From: Amylibacter sp.
GTDB taxonomy: Bacteria > Pseudomonadota > Alphaproteobacteria > Rhodobacterales > Rhodobacteraceae
Length of the DNA: 7,997 nucleotides
Direction: 5' to 3'
Assembly (NCBI GenBank): GCA_030625465.1
Contig: DAOUQS010000082.1
Coordinates: 1 to 7,997, forward strand
Both the position numbers and the translations under genes were made by a program. Positions 1 through 6,694 of the stretch are shown in pieces. The notes beneath the pieces were generated by a model. It worked only from the letters and a program-made list of their open reading frames with translations. It made no database searches and had not been told where the DNA came from. Within the stretch, counting starts at the first letter, position 1. Each line of letters opens with the position of its first letter.

Positions 1-443
1 CCACCGCCGAACCATGTGGCACCCGGGGTCCAGAACATGCGTGTATTCATGTGTACGGTGGGTGTTTTGGGGCTGTTCATGTGGGCCACAAGCGACACAC
101 CTGAAGCCCAGAAAATAGGGTTATCTTCAAGGCCGGGGATGTTTTTACGCGCCGCCATCGCCTTGATCATCATCGGTGACAAGGTGCCATGTACGGTGGA
201 AATATTCACACCGACCTTTTCAAACAAGCGCCCGCCACGCATCACAGACATCAAGCCGCCGCCACCGTCGCCATCCGTGCCACGTGTGGTTTCACGCAAC
301 TCAAACCGCCCCGCAGGCTTATCCGCATGCGGGCCTGTGACCTGTTCATCCTCCAGTTTTTCGAATGCTGCACAAATCGTATTGCGCAGCTCTTCAAACC
401 ATGCGGATGCTGTGTTTTTGCGGTTCTCAGCCTGATCAGTCAT
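1..443 (-). CDS. hemF: Oxygen-dependent coproporphyrinogen III oxidase, N-terminal part (cut by window edge)
   Basis: HemF carries out the oxygen-dependent oxidative decarboxylation of coproporphyrinogen III to protoporphyrinogen IX in haem synthesis, as a soluble cytoplasmic enzyme. The visible 147 residues, about half of a typical 300-residue HemF, contain the family blocks in order: a glycine-rich GDGGGG segment near residues 58-63, FEKVGVN at 74-80, a GVSLVAH segment near 115-121, the PTVHMNTRMF block near 128-137 with the conserved histidine, and WFGG where the window ends. The start is the ATG at 443, supported by a GGAG ribosome-binding site at 451-454 with a 7-base spacer. It lies 52 bases after the hydratase stop on the same strand. 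No terminator is seen in that gap, so read-through from the carnitine operon is possible. Its function is unrelated to the upstream genes. No FNR-type box was recognised upstream. Confidence 0.93.
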   Translation of the reverse strand, partial: MTDQAENRKNTASAWFEELRNTICAAFEKLEDEQVTGPHADKPAGRFELRETTRGTDGDGGGGLMSVMRGGRLFEKVGVNISTVHGTLSPMMIKAMAARKNIPGLEDNPIFWASGVSLVAHMNSPKTPTVHMNTRMFWTPGATWFGG

Positions 444-450
444 TGGGTCG

Positions 451-454
451 CTCC
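451..454 (-). promoter_or_regulatory. Ribosome-binding site of hemF
   Basis: GGAG on the minus strand lies 7 bases before the ATG at 443 and fixes the hemF start. Another ATG at 462 is out of frame. No convincing promoter was found in the 444-495 gap. Confidence 0.6.
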
Positions 455-495
455 GAATTCATTTCGCCCCTGTTACCCAAAACAATCCCGATTTA

Positions 496-1284
496 CTAGC
501 GACCTTTCCACACCGGGTCGCGTTTTTCGGCAAAGGCTTTGGCCCCCTCCAGTTGATCCTCGGATGTATAAAGCCGTTTGACGGTTTCAAACTGGCTACC
601 CGTGATCTTCTTCAACGCATCCTGAAATTTCATATCTTCGGCTTCGCGCACAATTTCCTTGATCGCCGCGTTCACCAACGGCGGGCCACTGGCGATCAGT
701 TGCGCCATTTCACGGGCTTTTTGCATCAGCACATCGGCAGGATAAATATGGTTAATCAGCCCCCAACGCGCGGCTTCCTGCGCATCAATCCAGCGCCCCG
801 TCAGCAGCATTTCCATTGCAATATGGTAAGGAATGCGTTTGGGCAGCTTCAATGATGCCGCATCCGCCACTGTTCCCGAACGGATTTCAGGTAAGGCGAA
901 TGTGGCGTGGTCTGCGGCCAGAATAATGTCACAGGACAGGGCCAGTTCCAGCCCGCCGCCACAGCAAATGCCGTTCACAGCACAGATCACCGGCTTGTTG
1001 AAATCGGACAGTTCCTGCAAGCCGCCAAAGCCGCCCACACCGTAATCCCCGTCAACCGCATCACCATCTGCGGCCGCTTTCAGATCCCAGCCAGGGCAGA
1101 AAAATTTACTGCCGGCACCTGTGACAATCGCCACCCGCAGATCGGGATCATCGCGAAAATCGGCAAAAATATCGCCCATGATACGACTGGTCGCCAGATC
1201 AATCGCATTGGCCTTCGGGCGATCCAAAGTGACCTCTAATACACCACCGTCACGGTGGGTTTTAATCGGGTTATCCATCATCAT
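496..1284 (-). CDS. caiD: CaiD-like crotonobetainyl-CoA hydratase (carnitinyl-CoA dehydratase), crotonase family
   Basis: Predicted to add water to crotonobetainyl-CoA to give carnitinyl-CoA. The 262 residues match CaiD in length and in signature segments: DRPKANAID at 21-29, the acyl-CoA pocket around GWDLKAAADG at 65-74, and the C-terminal AFAEKRDPVWKGR, which as I recall it is the same as in E. coli CaiD. The two crotonase catalytic glutamates are present: E113 in GGGLELAL and E133 in ALPE. One difference is that the following segment, usually of the form GxxPxxGG in crotonases, reads GTVADAASL here (137-145). The gene overlaps the synthetase by 14 bases. Three consecutive ATGs open the frame (1284, 1281, 1278). 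The AGGA at 1289-1292 lies 4 bases from the first, 7 from the second and 10 from the third, so the second ATG may be the real start. It is the last metabolic gene of the operon. Confidence 0.85.
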   Translation of the reverse strand: MMMDNPIKTHRDGGVLEVTLDRPKANAIDLATSRIMGDIFADFRDDPDLRVAIVTGAGSKFFCPGWDLKAAADGDAVDGDYGVGGFGGLQELSDFNKPVICAVNGICCGGGLELALSCDIILAADHATFALPEIRSGTVADAASLKLPKRIPYHIAMEMLLTGRWIDAQEAARWGLINHIYPADVLMQKAREMAQLIASGPPLVNAAIKEIVREAEDMKFQDALKKITGSQFETVKRLYTSEDQLEGAKAFAEKRDPVWKGR

Positions 1285-3319
1285 ACTTTCCTAATCTGAT
1301 CAGGGCATCTGCCGCAATTGCATTTTCAGGCGTGCATAGAAGCGGATTAATCTCGACCTCTTCTATGCGGCCCACATGTTCGATGACAAAGCTTTGCACG
1401 GCCATAACCGTATCGACAATAGCTTTGATGTTGGCCGCAGGCTGGCCGCGAAAACCGTGCAGCAGTTTGGCTATGCGCAATTGCCCGATGGCCTGCGTAA
1501 TATCTGCCGCCGTACTTGGCACCAGCAATGATACGCTGTCGGTCAACAGCTCGGCCATGATACCGCCTGCCGCGATGGTTAAAACATAGCCATGCGCAGG
1601 ATCAAGAACAACGCCCACCAGCAGTTCAGCCACCGCACCGGTGATCATTTCCTCAACCAGAAAACTGTCCGTTGGTATGGCTTTGGCGGCCATAATGACA
1701 TCCGCTTCTGACGCAAGGTTCAGGGCAACCGCCCCTGCCTCGGATTTATGGGCGATGCCTTGCCCTTTCAGCACGACGGGAAAGCCGGTTTTCGCGGCTA
1801 TCTGCCCCGATTCTATCGCGGAATTTGCAATATGTGATGCAGGGATAAGCACGCCGAACCCCGCAAGCAATTCTTTGGCATCCGCTTCCGTTAAAACCTG
1901 TGGGTTTACTGATTGTTTCGGCACGTTCACCGGCAAAGGCAGGGTTCGTTTCCTGCCGCAAAATGCTGCGACCTCGATTGCCGCCAGTGCCGCGTTCAAG
2001 CCGCAAAATGGCACGATCCCTTTTGCGGTCAAGCCCAGTGCAACGGTTTCGGGCATATTTTCAGAAAGGCTTGCGACAATCCCCATGGGCCGACCCGAGG
2101 CTTTACCGGCCGTCGCCACAGACTTGATCACACAATCCCACGCAACCGGATCGCACCGATCCGTGCGGGGAAAGTCGGCTACCACAACACCGATGGCCAA
2201 TTCCCGGGTCATCATTGCGGTAAATGTGGCCGTCATTGCGCTGACATCACCCCAGATATAAGTGTGGTAATCCAAAGGGTTGGACAGGTTTACCATCGAC
2301 CCAAGTGCCATACGCAGGTCTTTTATCTGGCTGGCAGTTAAATCCGGAAATTCCACATCACGCCCAAGCGCACTATCGGCCATCAGGCTAGCCTCACCCC
2401 CGGAACAGGACATCGAGGCGATTTTTCCGGATGCCAGCGGCCCCGCGATATGCAGCAGTTTCAGACTTTCCAGCAGCTCTGGCAAAGTGTTGACCTCGGC
2501 CATTCCAAGCCGCGCAAACAGGGCGCCCGCCCCTGCCGCACTACCCGCCAATGATGCCGTATGCGATATTGCGGCCCTTTGTGCATGGCTGGACTTTCCA
2601 ACCTTCAAAACCACGATAGGTTTGCAAAGCCTGCGCGCGGTTGTCGCCAGTTTTTCAAAGCCGCGCAGATCATCCAGACCTTCGATATGCAGGCCCAAAG
2701 CGGTAACACGACTGTCTTGCAATAAAGCCGCGCCAATTTCCGATAATCCGGTCTGCGCCTGATTTCCGGCGGTCACCACATATGCAACCGGCAATCCGCG
2801 CCGTTGCATGGTAATATTTATCGCGATATTCGAGGACTGTGTGATGATCGCGACGCCAGTTTCCTGCCGAACCCCACCATGCTGATCGGGCCATAAAAGT
2901 GCCCCATCCAGATAGTTCACAAAGCCGTAGCAATTGGGGCCGATTACGGTCATGTCACCGGCAGCATCCAATAGTTGCACCTGCAAATCCGCACCGTCTT
3001 TGTCTTCATTATCGGCCTCAAGAAAGCCGCTGGCAAAGCAAACTGCACCACCTGCCCCGATAGCTTGCAATTCACCGACGGCCTTGATTGTGGCAAAGCG
3101 GTTAATGCCGATAAAGCTGGCGTCAGGCGGTTCCGGCAGGTCGGCAATACTGCGGATACATGCCACGCCGCTAATATTGTCTTTTGTTGGATGGATCGGA
3201 TAGATCGCGCCCGAAAACCCGAACTCACGGCATTGCTGGATAACATTGGCGCACCAGGTGCCACCACCGATTACAGCGATGGATTTCGGGCGCAGCAGAC
3301 GATCCAGACCCATATTCAC
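1271..3319 (-). CDS. ADP-forming acyl-CoA synthetase, fused alpha and beta type (probably for a carnitine-related betaine)
   Basis: This NDP-forming acyl-CoA synthetase family uses ATP, CoA and a carboxylic acid to make acyl-CoA, ADP and phosphate through a phosphohistidine. Seen in the 682 residues: an N-terminal CoA-binding Rossmann domain (about 5-130, SIAVIGGG at 13-20, VIGPNC at 125-130), a succinyl-CoA-ligase-like domain (about 150-290), H253 in ISHTASLAG as the probable phosphohistidine, and a C-terminal ATP-grasp region (about 475-675) with K518, AHKSEAGAV at 523-531, EEM at 556-558 and EEVEINPLL at 653-661. No GNAT domain follows, so it is not a Pat-type protein acetyltransferase. 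In this operon the expected substrate is gamma-butyrobetaine, crotonobetaine or carnitine, replacing CaiC or CaiB; that is inference. The GTG start at 3319 overlaps the preceding stop as GTGA. An ATG two codons later (3313) is an alternative. Confidence 0.8.
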   Translation of the reverse strand: MNMGLDRLLRPKSIAVIGGGTWCANVIQQCREFGFSGAIYPIHPTKDNISGVACIRSIADLPEPPDASFIGINRFATIKAVGELQAIGAGGAVCFASGFLEADNEDKDGADLQVQLLDAAGDMTVIGPNCYGFVNYLDGALLWPDQHGGVRQETGVAIITQSSNIAINITMQRRGLPVAYVVTAGNQAQTGLSEIGAALLQDSRVTALGLHIEGLDDLRGFEKLATTARRLCKPIVVLKVGKSSHAQRAAISHTASLAGSAAGAGALFARLGMAEVNTLPELLESLKLLHIAGPLASGKIASMSCSGGEASLMADSALGRDVEFPDLTASQIKDLRMALGSMVNLSNPLDYHTYIWGDVSAMTATFTAMMTRELAIGVVVADFPRTDRCDPVAWDCVIKSVATAGKASGRPMGIVASLSENMPETVALGLTAKGIVPFCGLNAALAAIEVAAFCGRKRTLPLPVNVPKQSVNPQVLTEADAKELLAGFGVLIPASHIANSAIESGQIAAKTGFPVVLKGQGIAHKSEAGAVALNLASEADVIMAAKAIPTDSFLVEEMITGAVAELLVGVVLDPAHGYVLTIAAGGIMAELLTDSVSLLVPSTAADITQAIGQLRIAKLLHGFRGQPAANIKAIVDTVMAVQSFVIEHVGRIEEVEINPLLCTPENAIAADALIRLGKYDDG
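1289..1292 (-). promoter_or_regulatory. Ribosome-binding site of the hydratase gene, inside the end of the synthetase gene
   Basis: AGGA on the minus strand sits inside the last codons of the synthetase, ahead of three consecutive ATG codons. Spacers are 4, 7 and 10 bases, which favours the ATG at 1281. This implies translational coupling with the synthetase. Confidence 0.5.
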
Positions 3320-4476
3320 CCGCCCAGTGGCCGCAATAAATCACGACTGATAATATGGCGCTGGATTTCCGAAGTGCCATCCCAAATCCGTTCCACACGG
3401 GCATCGCGCCAGAACCGTTCGATGGGAAAATCATCCATCAGCCCCATACCACCGAAAATCTGCAGGGTTTTATCCGTGACACGCGCCAGCATTTCACTGG
3501 CATATAGCTTTGCACTGGCAATCTCGCGGTTGGCAGGCAGGCCCTGATCCAGCCGCCATGCAGCGGCCAGTGTCAGCCAGTCAGCGGCATCAATTTCTGT
3601 GATCATATCGGCGATTTGAAAGCTAACACCCTGAAATTTACCGATCTGTTGGCCAAACTGTTTACGTTCCGCCGCATAGTTCAGCGCATAATCAAAGCAC
3701 CGCCGCGCGCGCCCTACAGACATGGTGGCCACGGTAATGCGTGTGGCGTAAAGCCATTCGTTCATCACCGCAAAACCGCCATCAACCTCACCCAGAACCT
3801 GGGCTTGTGGCAGGCGGCAATCATCGAAATCAAGGATGCAATTCTTGTAGCCCTTGTGACTGACCGAGTTGTAACCCTTACGCACATCAAACCCTTTGGT
3901 GCCGCGATCCACAAGGAATGTAGTGATGCGTTTCTTGGGGCCACGCGGGGTTTCATCCACACCTGTTGCCACAAAAACAATAAAGAAATCAGCATGTTCC
4001 GCGCCGGATATAAAATGCTTTGAACCGTTCACAATCCAGTCTGCCCCATCGCGTGTTGCCGTGCATTTCATCCCGCGCACATCCGATCCCGCATCGGGTT
4101 CGGTCATGGCCAGCGCATCCATTCGTTCACCGCGCACCGCAGGCATCAGGTAGCGGTCAATCTGGTCGCCCTTGCAAGCCATCAGGATATTCTGCGGGCG
4201 GCCAAAGAAGTGGTTTAACGCCATAGAGCCACGCCCCAGTTCGCGTTCCACAAGCGCGAAATCGACGTGACTTAGGCCCGCCGCCCCGACACTTTCGGGA
4301 AAATTACAGGCATAAAACCCCAGATCAAGGGTTTTTTGTTTGATCTCTTGGGCAATCTCTTTAGGAACCTCTCCCGTGCGCTCAACAAGTTGTTCATGGG
4401 GATAAATCTCTTTTTCGACAAAACTGCGCACGGTTTTGACGATCATGTCTTGTTCTTCGGTCAGTCCAAACTGCAT
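3316..4476 (-). CDS. Acyl-CoA dehydrogenase, probable gamma-butyrobetainyl-CoA dehydrogenase
   Basis: FAD-dependent acyl-CoA dehydrogenases introduce the 2,3 double bond and pass electrons to ETF. The 386 residues are full length and show the three-part fold: helical N-terminus (1-120), beta domain with the flavin segment MTEPDAGSD at 124-132 and WIVNGSKHFISG at 147-158, and a helical C-terminus with ERKQFGQQIGKFQ at 270-282, the FGGMG block at 341-345 and RDARVERIWDGTSEIQR at 357-373. Where medium- and short-chain enzymes have the catalytic Glu in the motif EGTS, this protein has D366. The alternative base position used by isovaleryl- and long-chain enzymes appears to be T245, so no obvious Glu replaces it. 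Placed between the carnitine dehydrogenase (2-base gap) and the synthetase (4-base overlap), it likely oxidises gamma-butyrobetainyl-CoA to crotonobetainyl-CoA. Family assignment is firm, substrate inferred. GGGGA just upstream is the ribosome-binding site. Confidence 0.85.
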   Translation of the reverse strand: MQFGLTEEQDMIVKTVRSFVEKEIYPHEQLVERTGEVPKEIAQEIKQKTLDLGFYACNFPESVGAAGLSHVDFALVERELGRGSMALNHFFGRPQNILMACKGDQIDRYLMPAVRGERMDALAMTEPDAGSDVRGMKCTATRDGADWIVNGSKHFISGAEHADFFIVFVATGVDETPRGPKKRITTFLVDRGTKGFDVRKGYNSVSHKGYKNCILDFDDCRLPQAQVLGEVDGGFAVMNEWLYATRITVATMSVGRARRCFDYALNYAAERKQFGQQIGKFQGVSFQIADMITEIDAADWLTLAAAWRLDQGLPANREIASAKLYASEMLARVTDKTLQIFGGMGLMDDFPIERFWRDARVERIWDGTSEIQRHIISRDLLRPLGG

Positions 4477-4478
4477 CT

Positions 4479-5915
4479 CTATCCCCTTTTCTGGCGTGGA
4501 TCAGGTAATGCGCTTTGCGCCAAGGCTGCCGCTTCCACGTTTTTCAGCACTTTAGGGGCCGGATCGCAGGTGCGCCGTGTTTTCAGGCTGACATGCAGTA
4601 AAAACTGTTCGCCTGTGGCTAATAAAGTGCCGTCCTCGGCCAACATTCTGTGATGAAGGCGCAATTTTTTACCTTCCCCTTGCAGGATTTGTGAAAGCAC
4701 GGTGATTTTTTGTCCCGCGTGGGTTTCGGCCAGAAATTTGATGTCGATATCCACAGTAAAATAACTTAAACCAGCCGCGATATAAGCCGCGTCCGCCCCA
4801 AGTGCCACCATCACATAATCAGCAGCATCTGAAAACACCTGCCCGTATCGGCTTTCGTTCATATGGCCATTATAATCCACCCAATCAACCGGTATAATTC
4901 TCCTAATAGACTGTAAAGGCTTACTAAAATCAGGTGTAATATCCGGGACAATTTGCGCCTGATGTGCGTTTATCAACGCACCTGACGCACTGTCTTGCCC
5001 CTTCAAGGCCCGCATCATTGCTACCAGATTATCATCGCGCAAGCGTTCCAGTTCACGGATCGACAAATGGCCCGATTGCGCGTCTGACTGATCCGCAATC
5101 ATATCGACCAATTCATCGGTTAGCTCTGGTACATCCATCAGTTTAGTCCACGGCCATTGCAGGCACGGCCCGAACTGGTCAATGAAGTGTTTCATCCCCG
5201 CCTCACCACCAGCAATACGGTAGGTTTCGAACAGGCCCATTTGCGCCCACCGCAGGCCAAAACCGTAGCGGATTGCGTCGTCGATTTCCTGCGTGGTCGC
5301 GATGCCGTCCTTGATCAACCACAAGCCTTCACGCCAAACCGCCTCCAAAAAGCGATCAGCAATATGGGCATCAATTTCCTTGCGCACATGCAGCGGAAAC
5401 ATACCCAATAAGGTCAGAATGGACTTGGCCCGCTCGATGGTTTCCGCACTGTTTTTCGCAGTTGGCACCACTTCGATCAGCGGCAACAAATAGACCGGAT
5501 TAAACGGGTGGGTTACCATCACGGCTTCCGGCCGTTGCAATCCTTCTTGCAATTCGGACGGCTTAAAACCTGATGTAGACGAGCCTATAATGGCCGTTGC
5601 AGGTACAAATCTTTCAATCTCGGCAAAAACCTTGTGCTTTATATCCAGCCGTTCCGGCACGCTTTCCTGCACCCAGTCGGCATTTTTGACGGTGGCTTCT
5701 ATCGTGTCACAAAACGTCAACTTGCCCTCATCAGGCAAGGCCACGTCATAAAGCATCGGCAAGGATCGCCGCGCATTGGCCAATACTGCCGTTATTTTAC
5801 GCGCCGCTTCAGGATCAGGATCATAAAGGTTCACATCCCAGCCATTCAGCAAGAACCGCGCCAACCAGCCCCCGCCAATGACACCGCCACCGATAATTGC
5901 TGCTGTTTTTGTCAT
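4479..5915 (-). CDS. lcdH: L-carnitine 3-dehydrogenase fused to a hotdog (4HBT) thioesterase
   Basis: Bifunctional protein. The N-terminal part (about 1-320) is of the 3-hydroxyacyl-CoA-dehydrogenase type: nucleotide-binding GGGVIGGGW at 9-17, D32 in YDPD suggesting NAD preference, SSTSGF at 112-117 and the catalytic-type THPFNP at 135-140 followed by LLPLIEVV. With this gene company it fits NAD-dependent oxidation of L-carnitine to 3-dehydrocarnitine. After a linker (about 321-337) the C-terminal part (about 338-478) is a hotdog thioesterase with VDWVDYNGHMNESRY at 343-357; D347 and H351 are likely key residues. Betainyl-CoA, the product of the BKACE step, is its expected substrate. Such fusions occur in Alphaproteobacteria, whereas Pseudomonas has two genes. 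The stop of the upstream gene overlaps the TAGGAAT ribosome-binding site, 9 bases before the ATG. The linker uses rare AT-rich codons. Confidence 0.88.
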   Translation of the reverse strand: MTKTAAIIGGGVIGGGWLARFLLNGWDVNLYDPDPEAARKITAVLANARRSLPMLYDVALPDEGKLTFCDTIEATVKNADWVQESVPERLDIKHKVFAEIERFVPATAIIGSSTSGFKPSELQEGLQRPEAVMVTHPFNPVYLLPLIEVVPTAKNSAETIERAKSILTLLGMFPLHVRKEIDAHIADRFLEAVWREGLWLIKDGIATTQEIDDAIRYGFGLRWAQMGLFETYRIAGGEAGMKHFIDQFGPCLQWPWTKLMDVPELTDELVDMIADQSDAQSGHLSIRELERLRDDNLVAMMRALKGQDSASGALINAHQAQIVPDITPDFSKPLQSIRRIIPVDWVDYNGHMNESRYGQVFSDAADYVMVALGADAAYIAAGLSYFTVDIDIKFLAETHAGQKITVLSQILQGEGKKLRLHHRMLAEDGTLLATGEQFLLHVSLKTRRTCDPAPKVLKNVEAAALAQSALPDPRQKRG

Positions 5916-5926
5916 TTCAATTATTC

Positions 5927-6694
5927 CTATGTAAGTGATTCAGTATGACCATCTACAGGCATGACCAGACCAGAAATTTTAGATGCTGCCGTTGATGCCA
6001 GGAAAAGGGCTGCATCGGCGATATCATCTGCATTGACCCAAGTTCGCATAGAGACACCTTTCACATAAATCTGGCGCACATCTTCAATGTCTTGGTTTTT
6101 TGCTACTGCTTCATTTTGCAAAACCCGCTCCATGCGGTCACCTTCAACAGCACCAGGACAAATCGCATTGACCCGTACACCATAAGGACCAAGTTCGCAG
6201 GCCAGTGTCTTCATCAGGCCGATCACACCCCATTTAGCTGTCGCATACGGGCTACGCATCGGATAACCGAACATGCCTGCAGTCGAGGACGTCAGAATGA
6301 TAGAGCCTGTTTTTTGTGCCTTCATATGCTTTGCGGCCCATTGGCAAAGCATAAACGCGCCATCCAGATTGGCGGAAATACAGGCGCGCCAATCCTTCAA
6401 ATCCAGGTTTTCGATGGGGCCTGCCGGGCCACCTGTCCCAGCATTTGCAAGGGCCACATCAACACCGCCAAAGGCCGCATCAACATCTGCCAAAAAGGCC
6501 GCCATATCTTCCGCACTTGTCACATTAGCCACACGGCCCAGAATTTCCGGCTCAATTTCAGCAAGTTCGGAAATGGCGCCTGCATCAATATCGCAAACAG
6601 CTACCCGCGCACCCGACGCATGAAAGGCCAGTGCAAGGGCACGACCTATACCTGCACCCCCTGCCGTTATCACTACCCTTTGAGGCGTGCTCAT
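5927..6694 (-). CDS. Short-chain dehydrogenase/reductase (SDR) of the carnitine operon, substrate unknown
   Basis: Classical SDR of 255 residues. Seen: cofactor loop TAGGAGIG at 10-17, where the usual first glycine of TGxxxGxG is A11; D35 at the end of the second beta strand, suggesting NAD; LANAG at 82-86 in place of NNAG; N109; catalytic S137, Y150 and K154 (YATAK); PG at 180-181. The end VDGHTESLT replaces the common VDGG tail. ATG and the upstream stop overlap as ATGA, so it is translationally coupled to the BKACE gene. Carnitine catabolism does not need a second dehydrogenase if L-carnitine is oxidised by the fused enzyme. Possible roles are D-carnitine oxidation, acetoacetate/3-hydroxybutyrate interconversion, or work on a related hydroxylated betaine. 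None can be chosen from sequence alone. Confidence 0.85.
   Translation of the reverse strand: MSTPQRVVITAGGAGIGRALALAFHASGARVAVCDIDAGAISELAEIEPEILGRVANVTSAEDMAAFLADVDAAFGGVDVALANAGTGGPAGPIENLDLKDWRACISANLDGAFMLCQWAAKHMKAQKTGSIILTSSTAGMFGYPMRSPYATAKWGVIGLMKTLACELGPYGVRVNAICPGAVEGDRMERVLQNEAVAKNQDIEDVRQIYVKGVSMRTWVNADDIADAALFLASTAASKISGLVMPVDGHTESLT

Noticed and set aside
16..581. Plus-strand open frames at the left edge (16-435 and 189-581)
   Set aside because: They are antisense to hemF, whose minus-strand translation carries several conserved HemF blocks.
1641..2261. Open frame of 206 codons on the plus strand
   Set aside because: Antisense to the ATP-grasp half of the synthetase, low-complexity composition and no recognisable motif.
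2975..3547. Open frame of 190 codons on the plus strand
   Set aside because: Antisense across the synthetase-dehydrogenase junction; no ribosome-binding site or domain supports it.
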